64,000 bases of DNA, from positions 34,030-98,029 of the forward strand of contig CAZGTU010000008.1 in assembly GCA_964528675.1 (NCBI GenBank), written 5' to 3'. Source of the DNA: CAYRTD01 sp964528675 (GTDB lineage: Bacteria; Bacteroidota; Bacteroidia; Bacteroidales; GCA-2748055). Under the pieces are notes generated by a model. That model saw only the letters and a list, made by a program, of their open reading frames with translations, was not told the origin of the DNA and did no database searches. The position numbers and the translations under genes are program-made. Positions 28,145 to 37,205 of this stretch are shown one piece after another (the stretch's first letter is position 1; every line of letters starts with the position of its first letter).

Positions 28145-29335
28145 ATGAAAAAAATTATACTTGTTTTAGTATCTGTACTCCTGATAATTCCGGAAATAAA
28201 TGCAATCCCGGCATTCGCACGAAAATATAATATCAGTTGCATGACCTGCCATTCACCTTCCACACCCAAATTGAAACCTTACGGAGATCAGTACGCGGGA
28301 GATGGCTTCAAACTGGAAGATTACCAGGCTCCTAGATACTTCACCGATACCGGTGATCCAAAATTATCCCTGATACGTAACTTTCCCATTGCTGTCAGAA
28401 TGGACGGCTATGTACAGCTTACCTTCAATGGGGAAGGACGTACTGACTTCTCATCCCCCTACCTTGTCAAGCTCCTTTCGGGAGGTGAAATCTCGGAACA
28501 CCTGGCTTATTACTTCTACTTTTATATGGATGAACACGGAGAAGTTGCTGGCGTGGAAGATGCTTATCTCATGTATGACAATCTCTTTGACACTGAACTG
28601 GATATCATTTTAGGACAATTCCAGGTTTCTGATCCTCTTTTCAAAAGAGAGCTGAGACTCACTTTCGAGGATTATGCCGTATACACAGCACAGCCCGGAT
28701 TATCGGATATAACGATGAAATATGATAAAGGGATACTGTTTTCTTATAGTCTTCCGACTTCAACCGATCTGATCCTTGAAATAGTCAACGGTAATGGATT
28801 GTCGGAAACCGGGGAAATGAAATTATTTGACAAGGATAAATACAAAAGCTTTCTTGGCAGAATTTCCCAGGATATAGGCGATTTCCTGAGAGTAGGTGCT
28901 GTAGGCTATTACGGGAAAGAAAATCTCTCAAGATCTGACATAGGACTCATAACCAATGATGTGACATATCTTGGAGGAGATGCTACCTTCACCGCCTCAG
29001 ACAAACTGGAAGTTAATATGCAATATCTCTACCGGCAGGATGGAAATCTGATAGTACCGGAATTAACCTCACCCTCCCCTCTTGAAGTAACTACCAATGG
29101 CATCCTGGGTGAAATCATCTACAGTCCGCAAGGAGATGAAAGCGACTGGTATGCTGTCGGATTATACAATTATGTTGAATCAGATTATGATCCGTCCGAT
29201 TATCATTCCATCACATTGCATCTCGGATATCTTCTCAGAAGAAATGTAAGACTCTCGGCAGAATATTCGCAGGTAATCACCGATCCGGATAATCCTCATG
29301 GACGGTTATCGCTTGGATTTACTTCGGCGTTTTAG
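28145..29335 (+). CDS. Outer-membrane beta-barrel protein with N-terminal haem-c motif
   Basis: A 396-residue protein with a signal peptide cleaved after INA. The mature N-terminus IPAFARKYNISCMTCHSP carries one CxxCH motif (32-36), followed by PKLKPYGDQYAGDGF. The IPAFARKY-x(3)-C-x(2)-CH start is characteristic of a family of cytochrome-tagged barrels seen in metal-respiring and other bacteria. The remainder alternates polar and hydrophobic residues in strand-length blocks (VRMDGYVQLTFNG, HLAYYFYFYMDEHGE, LRVGAVGYYGKENL) and ends FTSAF, consistent with a 14-18-strand porin. With the pentahaem cytochrome it could form a trans-outer-membrane electron conduit. That is inference from domain content and operon context. 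Confidence 0.8.
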   Translation: MKKIILVLVSVLLIIPEINAIPAFARKYNISCMTCHSPSTPKLKPYGDQYAGDGFKLEDYQAPRYFTDTGDPKLSLIRNFPIAVRMDGYVQLTFNGEGRTDFSSPYLVKLLSGGEISEHLAYYFYFYMDEHGEVAGVEDAYLMYDNLFDTELDIILGQFQVSDPLFKRELRLTFEDYAVYTAQPGLSDITMKYDKGILFSYSLPTSTDLILEIVNGNGLSETGEMKLFDKDKYKSFLGRISQDIGDFLRVGAVGYYGKENLSRSDIGLITNDVTYLGGDATFTASDKLEVNMQYLYRQDGNLIVPELTSPSPLEVTTNGILGEIIYSPQGDESDWYAVGLYNYVESDYDPSDYHSITLHLGYLLRRNVRLSAEYSQVITDPDNPHGRLSLGFTSAF

Positions 29336-29814
29336 ATAGAGAGAGTCATGATTAGGGAAAATGGCGAGGTGAGCGAGGTGAGCGACTTTAGCGACGTTAG
29401 CGATCTAAGTGACGTAAAAAATGACTTCTTCCTATCATATAACAAATTTTATAAGTTACACAAGAACAGATATGTAAGTTTAATCGTTGAGCCCACTCCG
29501 AAAAGTGTTTTCACCCCTAACCTGGACAAGCCAGAACCAAATAATTTTTTGAAGTTTAAATATTTCCCATGCCCCTGTAGCGTCTGTAGTGATTATCCTG
29601 CAGAAGGTGCTTCAAAATATTCTGCCAGAAAAAACATGAATATCAGAAGTAAGCGCCTAAATTAATCTGCAGACAGAAATACCAATCCTCCGGATTGATA
29701 GATTCCTCACTACTTCGACTTACTTCGACTGTCGCTCGGGATTCAATTCATCCACTGTTTACAGTTCGCTGCCGCTCCTGGAAACAGGGATTCATTGAAC
29801 ATTATCCCACCTCA
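29336..29814. other. 479-base intergenic region with a tandem repeat; no convincing gene
   Basis: Between the haem-barrel gene and the convergent GH15 gene. It begins with a 9-base tandem repeat (29366-29414). A plus-strand frame at 29348-29665 exists only because it reads through that repeat (SEVSDFSDVSDLSDV). The right half has an AT-poor, TTCGACT-rich stretch (29713-29740) resembling dispersed junk repeats. Confidence 0.5.
29366..29414 (+). repeat. 9-base imperfect tandem repeat (GAGGTGAGC / TTAGCGACG type)
   Basis: About five units of the form (g/c)(a/t)nGTnAGCGA are seen in succession: GAGGTGAGC, GAGGTGAGC, GACTTTAGC, GACGTTAGC, GATCTAAGT, then GACGTAAAA. The unit is in frame with three codons but there is no protein context to support coding. 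Confidence 0.7.
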
Positions 29815-31644
29815 TTATCCTCCCAACGCCTTATCCAAATTATAAGCCGAACTGATCAACGCCAGATGCGTAAATGCCTGTGGTGTATTACCAAGAGCTT
29901 CACCACTCAGCCCAATCTCTTCTGAATAAATACCCAGGTGGTTTGCATAACCCAGCATTTGCTCGAATATTAAATATGCATCTTCCAGTTTTTCGGGATC
30001 ATTGTTTCCGGCACGTGTGAGAGCCTCAACCAACCAGAATGTACACATATTAAAGGTGCCCTCCTGTCCTGATACGCCATCTTTAACATGCAAATTATTA
30101 TAACGGTATACAAGGCTGTTGGTGAGCAGTCCGCCTTTATCAGGTGATTTCATTATCCTGTCCAGTGTCTTCAGCATTAACGGATCGGTGGGAGAAACGA
30201 AGAAAACAAGGGGCATTAGAAGATTTGATGCATCAAGAATTTCACTGTCATAATATTGTACAAAAGACTGAATTTCCTTATTCCATCCTCTTTCCATGAT
30301 CGTATGGTAGATCTCATCCCTGACATTGATCCATCTGTTCAGATCGGCCGGGAAGGAACGTTTACGTGCCAGACGAATGGCCCTGTCAATAGCGACCCAG
30401 CACATCATCTTGGAAAATACAAAATGGTGTTTTCCACTTCTCACCTCCCAGATCCCTTCATCTTTCCTGTGCCAGTTTTCACATACCCAATCAATATGCC
30501 TTACCATGGCTTTCCATGTTCTCAGAGGAACAGGGTCTCCGTATTTATTAAACAGGTATACAGAATCCATCAACTCACCGTAAATATCAAGCTGCAATTG
30601 ATCGTAGGCAGCATTTCCTATTCTGACCGGGGAAGACTTTTTATAGCCTTCAAGATGATCCAGTTCTTCTTCTTCAATTTTCTTTCTCCCGTCAATTCCA
30701 TACATAATCTGAAGGGTGCCGTTCTCATCGGCATCATCGTATCTTTGAACAATCCAGTTCATGAAGTTAGCTGCCTCCTGGGTAAAGCCAATTCTCATAA
30801 AAGCATAAACTGTAAAAGCAGCATCACGTACCCACGTATATCGATAGTCCCAGTTTCTTGTTCCTCCAATACCCTCAGGCAAACTGCAGGTTGGCGAGGC
30901 AACAATCGCCCCTGTCGGTTCGAAAGTCAATAACTTCAAAATTAATGCAGAGCGATTGACCATCTCCCTCCATCTGCCTTTATATTGTGATTTTGCCAGC
31001 CAGCTTTTCCAGAAATTTACAGTCATGATAAAACGATGATGCTCCTGTTCTTCAGAAAATTCCATTTTACATTCATCACCTTTACATATCTTATGTAATA
31101 CAAAAACGACAGATTCCTCTTCAACTATTTCGAATTCTGTAATTAAATTATTTCCGTTTTGCTTAAGCGGGATATTTGAAGCAAGGGCGAGGCTCAAATC
31201 CTTTGAATGAAAAGCAGCCCCTTTTTCGGAAACTGAAAGATCATGATCATCACGTGCATAATTAAACGCGGGTGAACAATTGACTCTCATTTTAACCCGG
31301 CCATGTACACCTTTTACATTCCTTATGATCCTGTAATCCTCTTCCCCTTTAATATCCTTCCCAACAGGCATATAGTCGGTTAATTCCACAATTCCATCAT
31401 TACAATGAAAGCGGGTAATTAAGATATTCGTTTCCGGCCAGTAAAATTGCTTGGTATGGAATTTTTCATCAACAGGAGCAATTTGAAATGACCCTCCTTT
31501 ATTTTCGTCAAGAATACCGGCAAAAACACTGGGAGAATCAAAATGAGGAAAACAAAACCAGTCGATTGAACCATTTGTTCCTACAAGGGCAACGGATCGC
31601 ATATTTCCTATCAATCCATAGTCTTCAATAGGTAAGTAAGCCAT
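29815..31644 (-). CDS. Glycoside hydrolase family 15-like protein (glucoamylase/trehalase type)
   Basis: A 609-residue cytoplasmic protein (no signal peptide). It starts with the GH15 N-terminal motif LPIEDYGLIGNMRSVALVGTNGSIDWFCFPHFDSPSVFA, here noted by its blocks at residues 4-42. It then has the catalytic (alpha/alpha)6 barrel with GGTRNWDYRYTWVRDAAFTVYA (about 270-292), the family hallmark. GH15 members of this architecture include trehalases and glucoamylase-like enzymes cleaving alpha-glucosides inside the cell; the exact substrate cannot be told. Candidate acid/base carboxylates lie in the EGIWEVRSG and NMCTFWLVEAL regions. No trehalose or glycogen genes are adjacent. Divergence from family length is small. 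Confidence 0.9.
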   Translation of the reverse strand: MAYLPIEDYGLIGNMRSVALVGTNGSIDWFCFPHFDSPSVFAGILDENKGGSFQIAPVDEKFHTKQFYWPETNILITRFHCNDGIVELTDYMPVGKDIKGEEDYRIIRNVKGVHGRVKMRVNCSPAFNYARDDHDLSVSEKGAAFHSKDLSLALASNIPLKQNGNNLITEFEIVEEESVVFVLHKICKGDECKMEFSEEQEHHRFIMTVNFWKSWLAKSQYKGRWREMVNRSALILKLLTFEPTGAIVASPTCSLPEGIGGTRNWDYRYTWVRDAAFTVYAFMRIGFTQEAANFMNWIVQRYDDADENGTLQIMYGIDGRKKIEEEELDHLEGYKKSSPVRIGNAAYDQLQLDIYGELMDSVYLFNKYGDPVPLRTWKAMVRHIDWVCENWHRKDEGIWEVRSGKHHFVFSKMMCWVAIDRAIRLARKRSFPADLNRWINVRDEIYHTIMERGWNKEIQSFVQYYDSEILDASNLLMPLVFFVSPTDPLMLKTLDRIMKSPDKGGLLTNSLVYRYNNLHVKDGVSGQEGTFNMCTFWLVEALTRAGNNDPEKLEDAYLIFEQMLGYANHLGIYSEEIGLSGEALGNTPQAFTHLALISSAYNLDKALGG

Positions 31645-31733
31645 ATAAAAGTAGATTTAATGTAAAGAGCAAAAAAATGATGGACTTTTAAAACCTAACA
31701 AACAAAAAGGCATAATGCTCAAATGAAATTATT

Positions 31734-32297
31734 CTAAACTGCGTTTTCCTGAATCCTAATTTGTTCTTCAAATTTCTTCAAGGCTTTTGACATTGTGTTT
31801 CGGATATTTCTTGTTAAACGGCGGGATGATAATAACAAACCTGGAAATCGTATTCGCTTTTCGGTTTTCTGTGAGTAAAATTTTTCCTTCGTTTCAATAT
31901 TATAGATTAAAATCCTGGCAATAATCCTGGATTCTTCCTCAATTACTTCAACTTTCGTATTAACAAGATAATCATAAATCGTTATGGATTCCATACGTTG
32001 AAGCCTTTTCTCTGTAATATCGAACTTTGGAGGAGCAGGATTCAAAGTATCCGGTTTCAACTTTTCAATGAAAACAACATAATTCCCGCCCATTTTTTTG
32101 AACTTCCTGAGGACAAGGTCGGTAAGATCCTTCTTAGCTTTGGCATGCAATTCAACCTCTACATGATTAATCAACCACGACCCTGAAGAAAAATTCAGCT
32201 CTCTGTCTTTTTTAACAGAGTGTTTATAGGTATTTCTCGAACAGGAGGAACCAATTAAAAGAAATACAATTACAACACTAAAAATATAAACTTTCAT
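31734..32297 (-). CDS. Lipoprotein of unknown function
   Basis: A 187-residue protein with a lipoprotein signal (VVIVFLLIGSSCSRN, Cys about 19). The mature part starts with a basic linker and then alternates beta and alpha segments (WLINHVEVELHAKAKKDLTDLVLRKF, IIARILIYNIETKEKFYSQ). It closes with an amphipathic helix (RNIRNTMSKALKKFEEQI). This beta-alpha pattern with a terminal helix resembles periplasmic domains that bind peptidoglycan-associated or nucleotide-like partners, but no family can be named. It lies 90 bases upstream of the GH15 gene on the same strand and is divergent from metH. Confidence 0.65.
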   Translation of the reverse strand: MKVYIFSVVIVFLLIGSSCSRNTYKHSVKKDRELNFSSGSWLINHVEVELHAKAKKDLTDLVLRKFKKMGGNYVVFIEKLKPDTLNPAPPKFDITEKRLQRMESITIYDYLVNTKVEVIEEESRIIARILIYNIETKEKFYSQKTEKRIRFPGLLLSSRRLTRNIRNTMSKALKKFEEQIRIQENAV

Positions 32298-32433
32298 AGT
32301 TAAAAAAATTATAAACTTGCTGTAATGAATCTTCCTGTAAATAACAATTTAAATGTAAACCAGGTTGATGTATTTCTTTAACTTTTTATAACACAATCCA
32401 TATCCTCAGGTAAAAAGCCAGTATTTCCCCTGC

Positions 32434-32464
32434 TTTGATTAATAAACATTATATAGTATTTTTG
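32434..32464 (+). promoter_or_regulatory. Bacteroidota-type promoter of metH-metF
   Basis: TTTG at 32434-32437, a 19-base spacer and TATTTTTG at 32457-32464 match the Bacteroidota sigma-A consensus TTTG-N19-TAnnTTTG exactly. The expected start point is about 32470, giving a 5' leader of some 40 bases. This leader is too short for a cobalamin or SAM riboswitch, and none is recognisable. Confidence 0.65.
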
Positions 32465-32510
32465 AAGCTCCTGAATTCCTGAATAAAAATCAGCCGGCTA
32501 GAAATCATAT

Positions 32511-35500
32511 ATGGATAAAAAAGCTCAGTTATACAATGCCCTTAAGAATAGAATACTTCTTCTGGATGGTGCCATGGGAACCATGATACAAAAATATAAA
32601 CTGGATGAGGAAGATTTCCGGGGAGAAAGGTTTAAAGATTTTTCCTATGAATTAAAAGGTAACAATGATCTTTTGTCCATCACAAAGCCCGAAATCATCA
32701 GGGAAATTCACAATGCATTTCTTGATGCCGGAGCTGATATTATAGAGACAAACACCTTTAATGCCAATCGTATATCGCAGGCAGATTATCATCTTGAAGA
32801 TTATGTTAGTGAGTTAAATATTTCATCTGCCAGACTTGCAAGCGAAATTGCTGCTGAGTATACCGAAAACAATCCGGATAAACCTCGCTTCGTTGCCGGA
32901 TCTATCGGCCCTACCAATAAAACCGCCTCCATGTCTCCAGATGTCAACGATCCGGGATTCAGGGCAGTTTCCTTCGAAGATCTTTTTGAAACCTATTTTG
33001 AACAGATTGAAGCGCTTTATAAAGGTGGCGTGGATATTTATCTGATTGAAACAATTTTTGACACCCTCAATGCCAAAGCAGCGATATTTGCGATTGAGAA
33101 ACTCAATGAAAAAGAAAATGTGTCAGTGCCGGTAATGATTTCGGGAACAATAACGGATGCCAGTGGAAGAACCCTGAGCGGGCAGAATCTGGAAGCATTT
33201 GTGAATTCTGTCTCCCATATTGAGGTATTATCTCTTGGACTGAATTGTTCACTGGGAGCAAAGGAACTCAGGCCGTATTTACAGGAATTATCAGAGAAAT
33301 CACCATCTTATGTAAGTGCACATCCGAATGCCGGTCTCCCCAATCAATTCGGAGAATATGACGAAAGTCCCGAAGAAATGGGGATTCAGATAGCTGAATT
33401 TATCAATTCAGGTTATGTTAATATTGTTGGGGGATGCTGCGGCACAACACCGGAACATATCCGGCAATTTGCAGGTTATGCTGAAAATGTAACCGGCAGA
33501 AAACCCCCTCCAAAGGAACCTAAACTGAGACTCTCCGGGCTTGAGCCCCTGACCGTTTTTGAAGGAAGTAATTTCATTAATATCGGGGAAAGGACAAACG
33601 TTGCCGGATCCAAAAAGTTTGCCCGTCTTATCAGGGAAAATAAATATGAAGAAGCTTTGAATATTGCACGGGATCAGGTTGAAGGCGGAGCACAGATCAT
33701 TGATGTATGCATGGATGACGCTATGCTGGATGCGGAAAAAGAAATGGTTACATTCCTTAATCTGATCATGGCAGAACCCGATATAGCCAGGGTGCCGATA
33801 ATGATCGATTCATCAAAATGGTCAGTTATTGAAGCCGGACTTAAATGTGTTCAGGGAAAAGCCGTAGTAAATTCAATAAGCCTTAAAGAAGGTGAAGATG
33901 CATTCCTGGAACAAGCCAGACAAATAAAAAAATACGGGGCTGCCGCAGTGGTGATGGCTTTTGATGAAAAAGGGCAGGCCGACACTTTTGAAAGAAGAAT
34001 TGAAGTATGTGAGCGAGCTTATAATCTTCTTGTGGAAAAGATAGGATTTCCTCCGGAGGACATCATATTTGATCCAAATGTTTTAGCAATAGCCACAGGC
34101 ATAGAAGAACATAATAATTATGCAGTTGACTTCATTAAGACTGTGAAATGGATAAAAAAGAATTTACCCCTGGCCCATGTAAGCGGAGGCATAAGTAACC
34201 TGTCGTTTTCATTCAGAGGGAATAATCCGGTCCGCGAAGCCATGCACTCGGTTTTTCTTTTTCATGCAATTAAAGCCGGACTCGACATGGGGATTGTAAA
34301 CCCAAATCTTCTTCAGGTTTATGATGAAATTTCCCCTGATCTTCTTGAGTTGACTGAAGATGTGGTTTTAAACAGGAAACCTGATGCCACTGAAAAGCTT
34401 ATTGAATTTGCCGAAAACATTAAAACTGACAAAAAAGAAGTTGAGAAAAAAGATCAGTGGAGAGAAGGATCGGTTGAAGAAAGACTTAGTCATGCACTGA
34501 TTAAAGGAATTCCTGATTTTGTTGAAGACGATGTGCTGGAAGCTCACAAAAAAATTGGCCAGGCACTGAAAGTTATAGAGGGTCCTCTAATGGATGGAAT
34601 GAACATAGTTGGAGATCTTTTCGGCGAAGGAAAAATGTTCCTTCCACAGGTGGTGAAAAGTGCAAGAGTAATGAAAAAAGCGGTAGCCACTCTTTTACCG
34701 TATGTTGAAGAGGAAAAAGACGAAGCAGGCGAAACCGAATCCGTAGGAAAAGTATTACTGGCCACTGTAAAGGGAGATGTTCATGATATCGGAAAAAATA
34801 TAGTCGGTGTTGTACTTGGGTGCAATAATTACGAGATCATTGACCTTGGAGTAATGGTCCCTACAGAAAAAATCCTGCAAACAGCAAAGGAAAAACAGGT
34901 GGATATTATCGGTTTAAGTGGTTTGATCACCCCTTCACTTGAAGAAATGGTGAACATTGCAGCGGAAATGGAAAAGCAGGAATTTCATCAGCCCCTCCTT
35001 ATAGGTGGAGCAACAACATCAAAAATTCACACTGCAGTGAAAATCGAACCTGCTTATAGCAATGGTGTTATTCATGTCAAGGATGCTTCCCGCAGCGTGG
35101 GCGTGGTCAGCAATTTGCTGAATAAAAAAAACAAAAAAGAATATCTTTCCTCAATTCGTAATGATTATGATCTTTTAAGAAAAAATTACTCAGGTGCGAG
35201 TTCTAAAGTGAATTATATCAGTCTGGAAAAGGCGAGAAAAAATGCTCTTAAACTTGACTGGAATTCCTCACCGATTTACAAACCCTCCTTTACCGGAATT
35301 AAGGTCTTTGAAGATTATTCCATCAAGGAAATCAGTGAATATATTTCATGGGTTTTCTTTTTTGTTGTATGGCAATTAAGAGGCAAGTTCCCGGATATTC
35401 TTGAAGACCCTGAGCAAGGTGAAGAAGCAGGTAAGCTATACGCTGATGCCCAGGAAATGCTGAATAAAATCATAAATGATAAATGGCTTGAAGCCAGAGC

Positions 35501-36200
35501 AGTTATTGGTTTTTTCCCGGCAAATTCTGTGGGAGATGATATTGAGGTATACTCGGATGAAAGCCGGGTAAAAGTAATCCATCGCTTTATCAATTTGCGA
35601 AATCAGACAGAGAAAAAAGACAATATCCCAAATTATTGTCTTTCCGATTTCATTGCCCCAAAAGAAAGTGGAAGAATTGATTATCTGGGCGCTTTTGCAA
35701 CTACTGCAGGTATTGGGATTGAAAAGAAGATAAAAGAATTCGAAGACAATCATGATGATTATAACAGCATAATGCTCAAAGCACTGGCCGACCGGCTGGC
35801 AGAAGCATTTACAGAATTATTGCATGAAAAAGTGAGAAAAGAATACTGGGGGTATGCTCCGAATGAGGATCTGGGCCTGGAAGATCTCCTTCTCGAGAAT
35901 TACCAGGGCATCAGGCCTGCACATGGATATCCTGCCTGTCCCGATCATTCCGAGAAAGAAACATTGTTTAAACTGCTGAAAGCAGAAAAAAATACAGGAA
36001 TAACGCTTACAGAAAGTTTCAGCATGTATCCTGCAGCTTCAGTCAGTGGACTGATGTTCGCGCATCCTGAATCCAAATATTTTTTCATCGGAAAGATTGG
36101 AAAAGATCAGATTGAAGATTATGCAAAAAGAAAAAACACTGATATTATTACCATTGAAAAATGGTTAGCCTCGAATCTAAATTACACTCCTGAAAGATGA
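32511..36200 (+). CDS. metH: Cobalamin-dependent methionine synthase
   Basis: At 1229 residues this is a full-length MetH, transferring methyl from methyl-tetrahydrofolate via B12 to homocysteine. Domains in order: homocysteine-binding barrel (ILLDGAMGTMIQKY near residue 17, zinc cysteines in GLNCSLGA and GGCCGTTPEHIR); pterin-binding barrel (INIGERTNVAGSKKF, about 355); B12 cap and Rossmann domain with the DxHxxG ligand motif in KGDVHDIGKNIVG (about 757); and the reactivation domain with the AdoMet-binding RPAHGYPACPDHSEK (about 1140). All four modules needed for reactivation are present. The gene overlaps metF by 4 bp (ATGA), so translation is coupled. The stretch KKDQWREGSVEERLSHAL marks the B12 cap. 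Confidence 0.97.
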   Translation: MDKKAQLYNALKNRILLLDGAMGTMIQKYKLDEEDFRGERFKDFSYELKGNNDLLSITKPEIIREIHNAFLDAGADIIETNTFNANRISQADYHLEDYVSELNISSARLASEIAAEYTENNPDKPRFVAGSIGPTNKTASMSPDVNDPGFRAVSFEDLFETYFEQIEALYKGGVDIYLIETIFDTLNAKAAIFAIEKLNEKENVSVPVMISGTITDASGRTLSGQNLEAFVNSVSHIEVLSLGLNCSLGAKELRPYLQELSEKSPSYVSAHPNAGLPNQFGEYDESPEEMGIQIAEFINSGYVNIVGGCCGTTPEHIRQFAGYAENVTGRKPPPKEPKLRLSGLEPLTVFEGSNFINIGERTNVAGSKKFARLIRENKYEEALNIARDQVEGGAQIIDVCMDDAMLDAEKEMVTFLNLIMAEPDIARVPIMIDSSKWSVIEAGLKCVQGKAVVNSISLKEGEDAFLEQARQIKKYGAAAVVMAFDEKGQADTFERRIEVCERAYNLLVEKIGFPPEDIIFDPNVLAIATGIEEHNNYAVDFIKTVKWIKKNLPLAHVSGGISNLSFSFRGNNPVREAMHSVFLFHAIKAGLDMGIVNPNLLQVYDEISPDLLELTEDVVLNRKPDATEKLIEFAENIKTDKKEVEKKDQWREGSVEERLSHALIKGIPDFVEDDVLEAHKKIGQALKVIEGPLMDGMNIVGDLFGEGKMFLPQVVKSARVMKKAVATLLPYVEEEKDEAGETESVGKVLLATVKGDVHDIGKNIVGVVLGCNNYEIIDLGVMVPTEKILQTAKEKQVDIIGLSGLITPSLEEMVNIAAEMEKQEFHQPLLIGGATTSKIHTAVKIEPAYSNGVIHVKDASRSVGVVSNLLNKKNKKEYLSSIRNDYDLLRKNYSGASSKVNYISLEKARKNALKLDWNSSPIYKPSFTGIKVFEDYSIKEISEYISWVFFFVVWQLRGKFPDILEDPEQGEEAGKLYADAQEMLNKIINDKWLEARAVIGFFPANSVGDDIEVYSDESRVKVIHRFINLRNQTEKKDNIPNYCLSDFIAPKESGRIDYLGAFATTAGIGIEKKIKEFEDNHDDYNSIMLKALADRLAEAFTELLHEKVRKEYWGYAPNEDLGLEDLLLENYQGIRPAHGYPACPDHSEKETLFKLLKAEKNTGITLTESFSMYPAASVSGLMFAHPESKYFFIGKIGKDQIEDYAKRKNTDIITIEKWLASNLNYTPER

Positions 36201-37150
36201 AAGTTGCCGATAAATTAAAAAATGCTAAGGAAACCTATTTTTCTTTTGAATTATTACCCCCTTTAAAAGGAAGGGATATTAATGATATCTATAACTCCAT
36301 TGATCCCCTTGTTGAATTTGAACCCCTGAATGTGAATGTGACTTACCATCAGCAGGAATCAGTATACCGGAAAAATGAAAAGGGCCAGTTTGAAAGGAAG
36401 ATCATCCGTAAACGTCCGGGTACAGTGGCTATTGCAGCGGCAATACAGAATAAATACCATATCACGGTTGTTCCACATATGATATGTGGTGGTTTTACAA
36501 AGGAAGAAACAGAAGATGTTCTTATAGACCTTAATTTTTTGGGCATGAACAATTTACTGGTATTAAGGGGTGATCCCCAGAAAGGCCAGCGTACTTTTAT
36601 TCCTGAAAAAGGTGGTCATGCTCACACTGTTGAACTGGTAGAACAGATCATGAATATGAATCGGGGTATTTATCTTGATAAAGACCTTAAAGATCCCACT
36701 AAAACTGATTTCTCTGTAGGAGTTGCGGGTTATCCGGAAAAACATTTCGAAGCTCCCAATATAGAAACCGATATGCAGTTTGTAAAGGCAAAGATAGATG
36801 CAGGAGCCGAATACATTGTTACCCAGATGTTCTTCGATAATGAGAAATTTTTTAATTATGTTGACCTGTGCAGGAAAGCAGGAATTGAAGTACCTGTTGT
36901 TCCCGGGCTAAAACCTATAACCAGCCTCAAGGACATCGAACTCCTGCCCCGGGTATTTAATATTGATATTCCCAATGAACTGGTCGCTGAAGTATCGAAA
37001 TGCAAAAGCAATGCTGAAGCAAAAGAAGTGGGTGTGGAATGGGCGGTTAAACAATCTAAAGAATTAAAAGAAAGAGGGGCTCCGGCGATACATTATTATA
37101 CCATTGGAATTTCGGATAATATCAGGAAAATAGCGAAGGTGGTATTTTAA
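36197..37150 (+). CDS. metF: Methylenetetrahydrofolate reductase
   Basis: A 317-residue cytoplasmic flavoprotein barrel reducing 5,10-methylene-THF to the 5-methyl-THF used by MetH. Signatures are YFSFELLPPLKGRDI at the N-terminus (conserved Glu), MICGGFTKEETEDVLIDLNFLGMNNLLVLRGDP (folate-site region, residues about 93-125), GVAGYPEKH and QMFFDNEKFFNYVD. The ATG overlaps the metH stop as ATGA. The gene is followed after 0-1 bases by the perfect palindromic terminator shared with the convergent pepD. Length is slightly above bacterial average (about 290) but usual in this phylum. Confidence 0.95.
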   Translation: MKVADKLKNAKETYFSFELLPPLKGRDINDIYNSIDPLVEFEPLNVNVTYHQQESVYRKNEKGQFERKIIRKRPGTVAIAAAIQNKYHITVVPHMICGGFTKEETEDVLIDLNFLGMNNLLVLRGDPQKGQRTFIPEKGGHAHTVELVEQIMNMNRGIYLDKDLKDPTKTDFSVGVAGYPEKHFEAPNIETDMQFVKAKIDAGAEYIVTQMFFDNEKFFNYVDLCRKAGIEVPVVPGLKPITSLKDIELLPRVFNIDIPNELVAEVSKCKSNAEAKEVGVEWAVKQSKELKERGAPAIHYYTIGISDNIRKIAKVVF

Positions 37151-37199
37151 AAAAAAACAGACCCCGAGGGTTTTCAAAACCCTCGGGGTCTGTTTTTTT
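37151..37199. terminator. Perfect bidirectional palindromic terminator between metF and pepD
   Basis: A 24-bp perfect stem around a single C at 37175. The stem comprises A7/T7 tails, CAGA and the core CCCCGAGGGTTTT-C-AAAACCCTCGGGG. T runs flank both sides, so it serves both convergent genes. Its core matches that of the element at 44798-44866 with one base pair changed. Confidence 0.85.
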
Positions 37200-37205
37200 A
37201 AAGGC

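Noticed and set aside
29348..29665. 105-codon plus-strand frame after the haem-barrel gene
   Set aside because: It starts inside a 9-base tandem repeat, and the rest has no domain, signal or codon pattern of a gene.
30256..30933. 225-codon plus-strand frame inside the GH15 gene
   Set aside because: Antisense shadow of a conserved catalytic domain, no recognisable family.
32298..32510. Possible cobalamin or SAM riboswitch before metH
   Set aside because: No B12-box or SAM-box pattern; the promoter found leaves only about 40 bases of leader.
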